Notes under the pieces: generated by a model | The model's database searches: none | The model's input: the letters and a program-made list of their open reading frames with translations, nothing else | What the model was told of the DNA's origin: nothing | Made by a program: the position numbers and the translations under genes | Assembly (NCBI GenBank): GCA_964432115.1 | Contig: CAYSMC010000010.1 | Coordinates: 1-5,754, forward strand | Origin: JAAZKO01 sp964432115 | Lineage (GTDB): Bacteria; Patescibacteriota; Microgenomatia; UBA1400; PJMF01 | DNA: 5,754 nucleotides | Direction of reading: 5' to 3' | Shown: positions 4,227 to 5,754 of the stretch, in pieces | Layout of the letters: every line of letters starts with the position of its first letter | How positions within the stretch are numbered: position 1 is the first letter of the stretch

Positions 4227-5523
4227 TAATTAATACCAACTTCTTTTCCTTTAATTGAAACTTTGTTTTTATCATTCCCAACGCCTCTCTTCGATCATCA
4301 GGGCTTCCAGTTTTGAGAATGTGTTTTAGATAGTTGGCAGCCATTTCGTTATCATTGCTTTTGACAGCCTCATTTTCAATTTCACCCAAGTTGCCAGATA
4401 AATACTCTTGATGAAGTACTTCTGATCTTAGTCGATGAAATCGTTCAATATCTGACTTCAGTTTCTTAGCAATTTTAGCTTTATCAATTTTGACATTGCC
4501 AGCATTGATGTGAGCTAGAAGTTGTTTAATCAAATCACTCTCCGTGATGTATGGCTCATCACAATCATAGTCGACTGATCTGGCACAGTGATAATAAATG
4601 TGTTTGTTGTAGCCACCATATTTCAGTTTCTTATATCTTTCTTCAGCAGTAACACCACCACCACATGATCCACAAATGCACAATGTTTTAAATGGAAACT
4701 TATTTTTGTGCCACTTCTTGGGTGGAACAGTTAATTGCTTTTGAACCTTATCCCACAGCTCTTTACTAATCAATGGCTCGTGTTTGCCTTTGTACCATTC
4801 ACCTCCGAACTCGAACTCACCATAGTAAAAAGGATTTTTCAAAGTGGCATAGATTTTACTGAGTGCCAATTGATGCCCACCTTTTGTTTTAAATCCAATT
4901 TCAATTAGCCATTTGCGAATTGTTCTGCCACTGTGACCTTGTTCAGCTACTCGCTTGTAGATTTCTTTGACAACCCAAGCTCGCTCAGGGTCAGGAACTA
5001 CTTCGCTAATGCGATTGTTGTTGAGTACATTCAAATATCCAACGGGTGCTAACCCCGGTCTAATTCCCATCGCACATTTCGCTCTCAGTCCTCGCCTTAC
5101 ATTGACTCCACGATTGTCATTTTCTAGTTTGGCTTGGCTACATAAAATCATCAGCAAGAACTTTTCATTAGGACTGTTAGTGAAGCTTTGAGAGTAGGTT
5201 TGGATTTTAAGTAGTTTACCCTGATCCATCAGGTCAACCAAAGACCCTAGGTCACCAGCATTACGGCTCAATCTATCCGGTGCCCAAGTCAGAATGGCAT
5301 TATATTTTTCTTCCCTAATTTCTCTGAGAATCTCAACAAAGAGCGGTCTAGCTCCGGAGGCTTTAGCTGAATGGCTTTCTCGCTTTGTTTCAACAACATT
5401 GATGCCTTCACGATCTGCTAAGGTCAGCATCTCTTTAATCTGAGATTCAATTGACATGGTTTGTCTCTCATCAGATTCAGAAGATTTACGGGCATATAGG
5501 CAATATTTAAGTTTCTCTTGCAT
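4216..5523 (-). CDS. Large serine recombinase
   Basis: The 435-residue protein is a site-specific DNA recombinase cutting through a phosphoserine link. The N-terminal resolvase domain (about 5-150) shows YARKS with Arg12 and candidate nucleophile Ser14, GARP (57-60) and DRLSR (83-87). The recombinase domain follows, with GIRPGLAPVGY (153-163) and NPFYYGEF (230-237). A zinc ribbon has Cys284, Cys287, Cys313 and Cys320, with an extra Cys282. A charged, coiled-coil-like tail follows. All catalytic signatures are kept and the length fits, on the short side, so it is probably functional. ATG 5523 is chosen because AAGGA lies a few bases upstream; the frame is open to 5658, but that extension overlaps the divergent neighbour and lacks family sequence. 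The gene converges on the HEPN-like gene. It is a candidate mobiliser of this region, though its attachment sites are not identified. Confidence 0.9.
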   Translation of the reverse strand: MQEKLKYCLYARKSSESDERQTMSIESQIKEMLTLADREGINVVETKRESHSAKASGARPLFVEILREIREEKYNAILTWAPDRLSRNAGDLGSLVDLMDQGKLLKIQTYSQSFTNSPNEKFLLMILCSQAKLENDNRGVNVRRGLRAKCAMGIRPGLAPVGYLNVLNNNRISEVVPDPERAWVVKEIYKRVAEQGHSGRTIRKWLIEIGFKTKGGHQLALSKIYATLKNPFYYGEFEFGGEWYKGKHEPLISKELWDKVQKQLTVPPKKWHKNKFPFKTLCICGSCGGGVTAEERYKKLKYGGYNKHIYYHCARSVDYDCDEPYITESDLIKQLLAHINAGNVKIDKAKIAKKLKSDIERFHRLRSEVLHQEYLSGNLGEIENEAVKSNDNEMAANYLKHILKTGSPDDRREALGMIKTKFQLKEKKLVLIIRS

Positions 5524-5587
5524 AATTTCCTTCAAGTAAGTGAAGGTACCGCAAAGAATTTTTAAGTCTAGTAGTAAAATTGCAAAT

Positions 5588-5754
5588 ATGGAGATGACTA
5601 AAACACATATAGTTTCAAAGGTGCTTATTAGACAATTTTGTTCTAATGGAAAAACCAAAGTCTACAATATTAGAAACAAAATGTGGGAGTTACCAAAATC
5701 TCCTATTGAAATTGCCAGCATTCCCATACCAAGAGAAATCATTAAAAAAAGTGA
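5588..5754 (+). CDS. Start of a DUF4238-like protein, cut by the window edge
   Basis: From ATG 5588 the frame stays open to the last base, giving 55 residues. An ATG at 5594 is an equally plausible start. The pattern THIVSKVLIRQFCSNGKTKVYNI recalls, in spirit, the N-terminus of DUF4238 proteins, which begin with a histidine, a Leu-x-x-Phe segment and a Val-Tyr strand. TAAAAT at 5575-5580 ends seven bases before the first ATG, again suggesting a leaderless message. The gene diverges from the recombinase with 64 bases between starts. DUF4238 proteins are often found in accessory regions. The call is tentative because only the first part is visible. Confidence 0.45.
   Translation, partial: MEMTKTHIVSKVLIRQFCSNGKTKVYNIRNKMWELPKSPIEIASIPIPREIIKKS

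Noticed and set aside
5524..5658. N-terminal extension of the recombinase with a hydrophobic helix
   Set aside because: The in-frame start at 5523 has a good ribosome site and begins the resolvase domain directly. The extension overlaps the divergent gene's start and looks like a shadow translation.

Overview
This A+T-rich bacterial window carries small, mostly single genes with weak or absent Shine-Dalgarno sites; all six complete or near-complete genes end in TAA. The broken tyrosyl-tRNA synthetase and the serine recombinase look to me like those of reduced genomes such as Patescibacteria (CPR). That placement is an inference from the look of the proteins, not a search result.

Layout. Positions 1-249 hold no recognisable gene but are dense in inverted repeats. 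Two short plus-strand genes follow: an HD-domain hydrolase (250-834) and a DUF952 protein (921-1247). Each is bracketed by a short repeat resembling the 3' end of a tRNA (62-100, 836-867, 1253-1291). A minus-strand block then runs from right to left: a SAM methyltransferase (3409-2849), a small ORF broken by an in-frame TGA (2842-2624), and a tyrS pseudogene (2627-1437) with one nonsense codon and two frame changes. This block lies between two direct repeats of about 120 bp (1268-1390 and 3529-3650). Both begin with a tRNA 3'-end-like sequence; the right-hand copy is a recognisable serine-tRNA 3' fragment (3509-3553) ending in CCA. Next come a stand-alone HEPN-like protein (3696-4226), a convergent large serine recombinase (5523-4216) overlapping it by 11 bp, and the start of a divergent DUF4238-like gene cut by the window edge (5588-5754).

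Interpretation. The region looks like an accretion zone where small accessory genes (HD, DUF952, methyltransferase, HEPN) have accumulated between tRNA-3'-end-like repeats, beside a recombinase that could move DNA. The direct repeats framing the methyltransferase/tyrS block look like attachment-site or duplication scars. Several genes have a -10-like box just upstream of the start codon and no Shine-Dalgarno, suggesting leaderless transcripts. The methyltransferase promoter also has a perfect 13-bp palindrome in its spacer, a candidate operator. Nothing here proves a new system; the repeat-bounded cassette organisation deserves the closest look.
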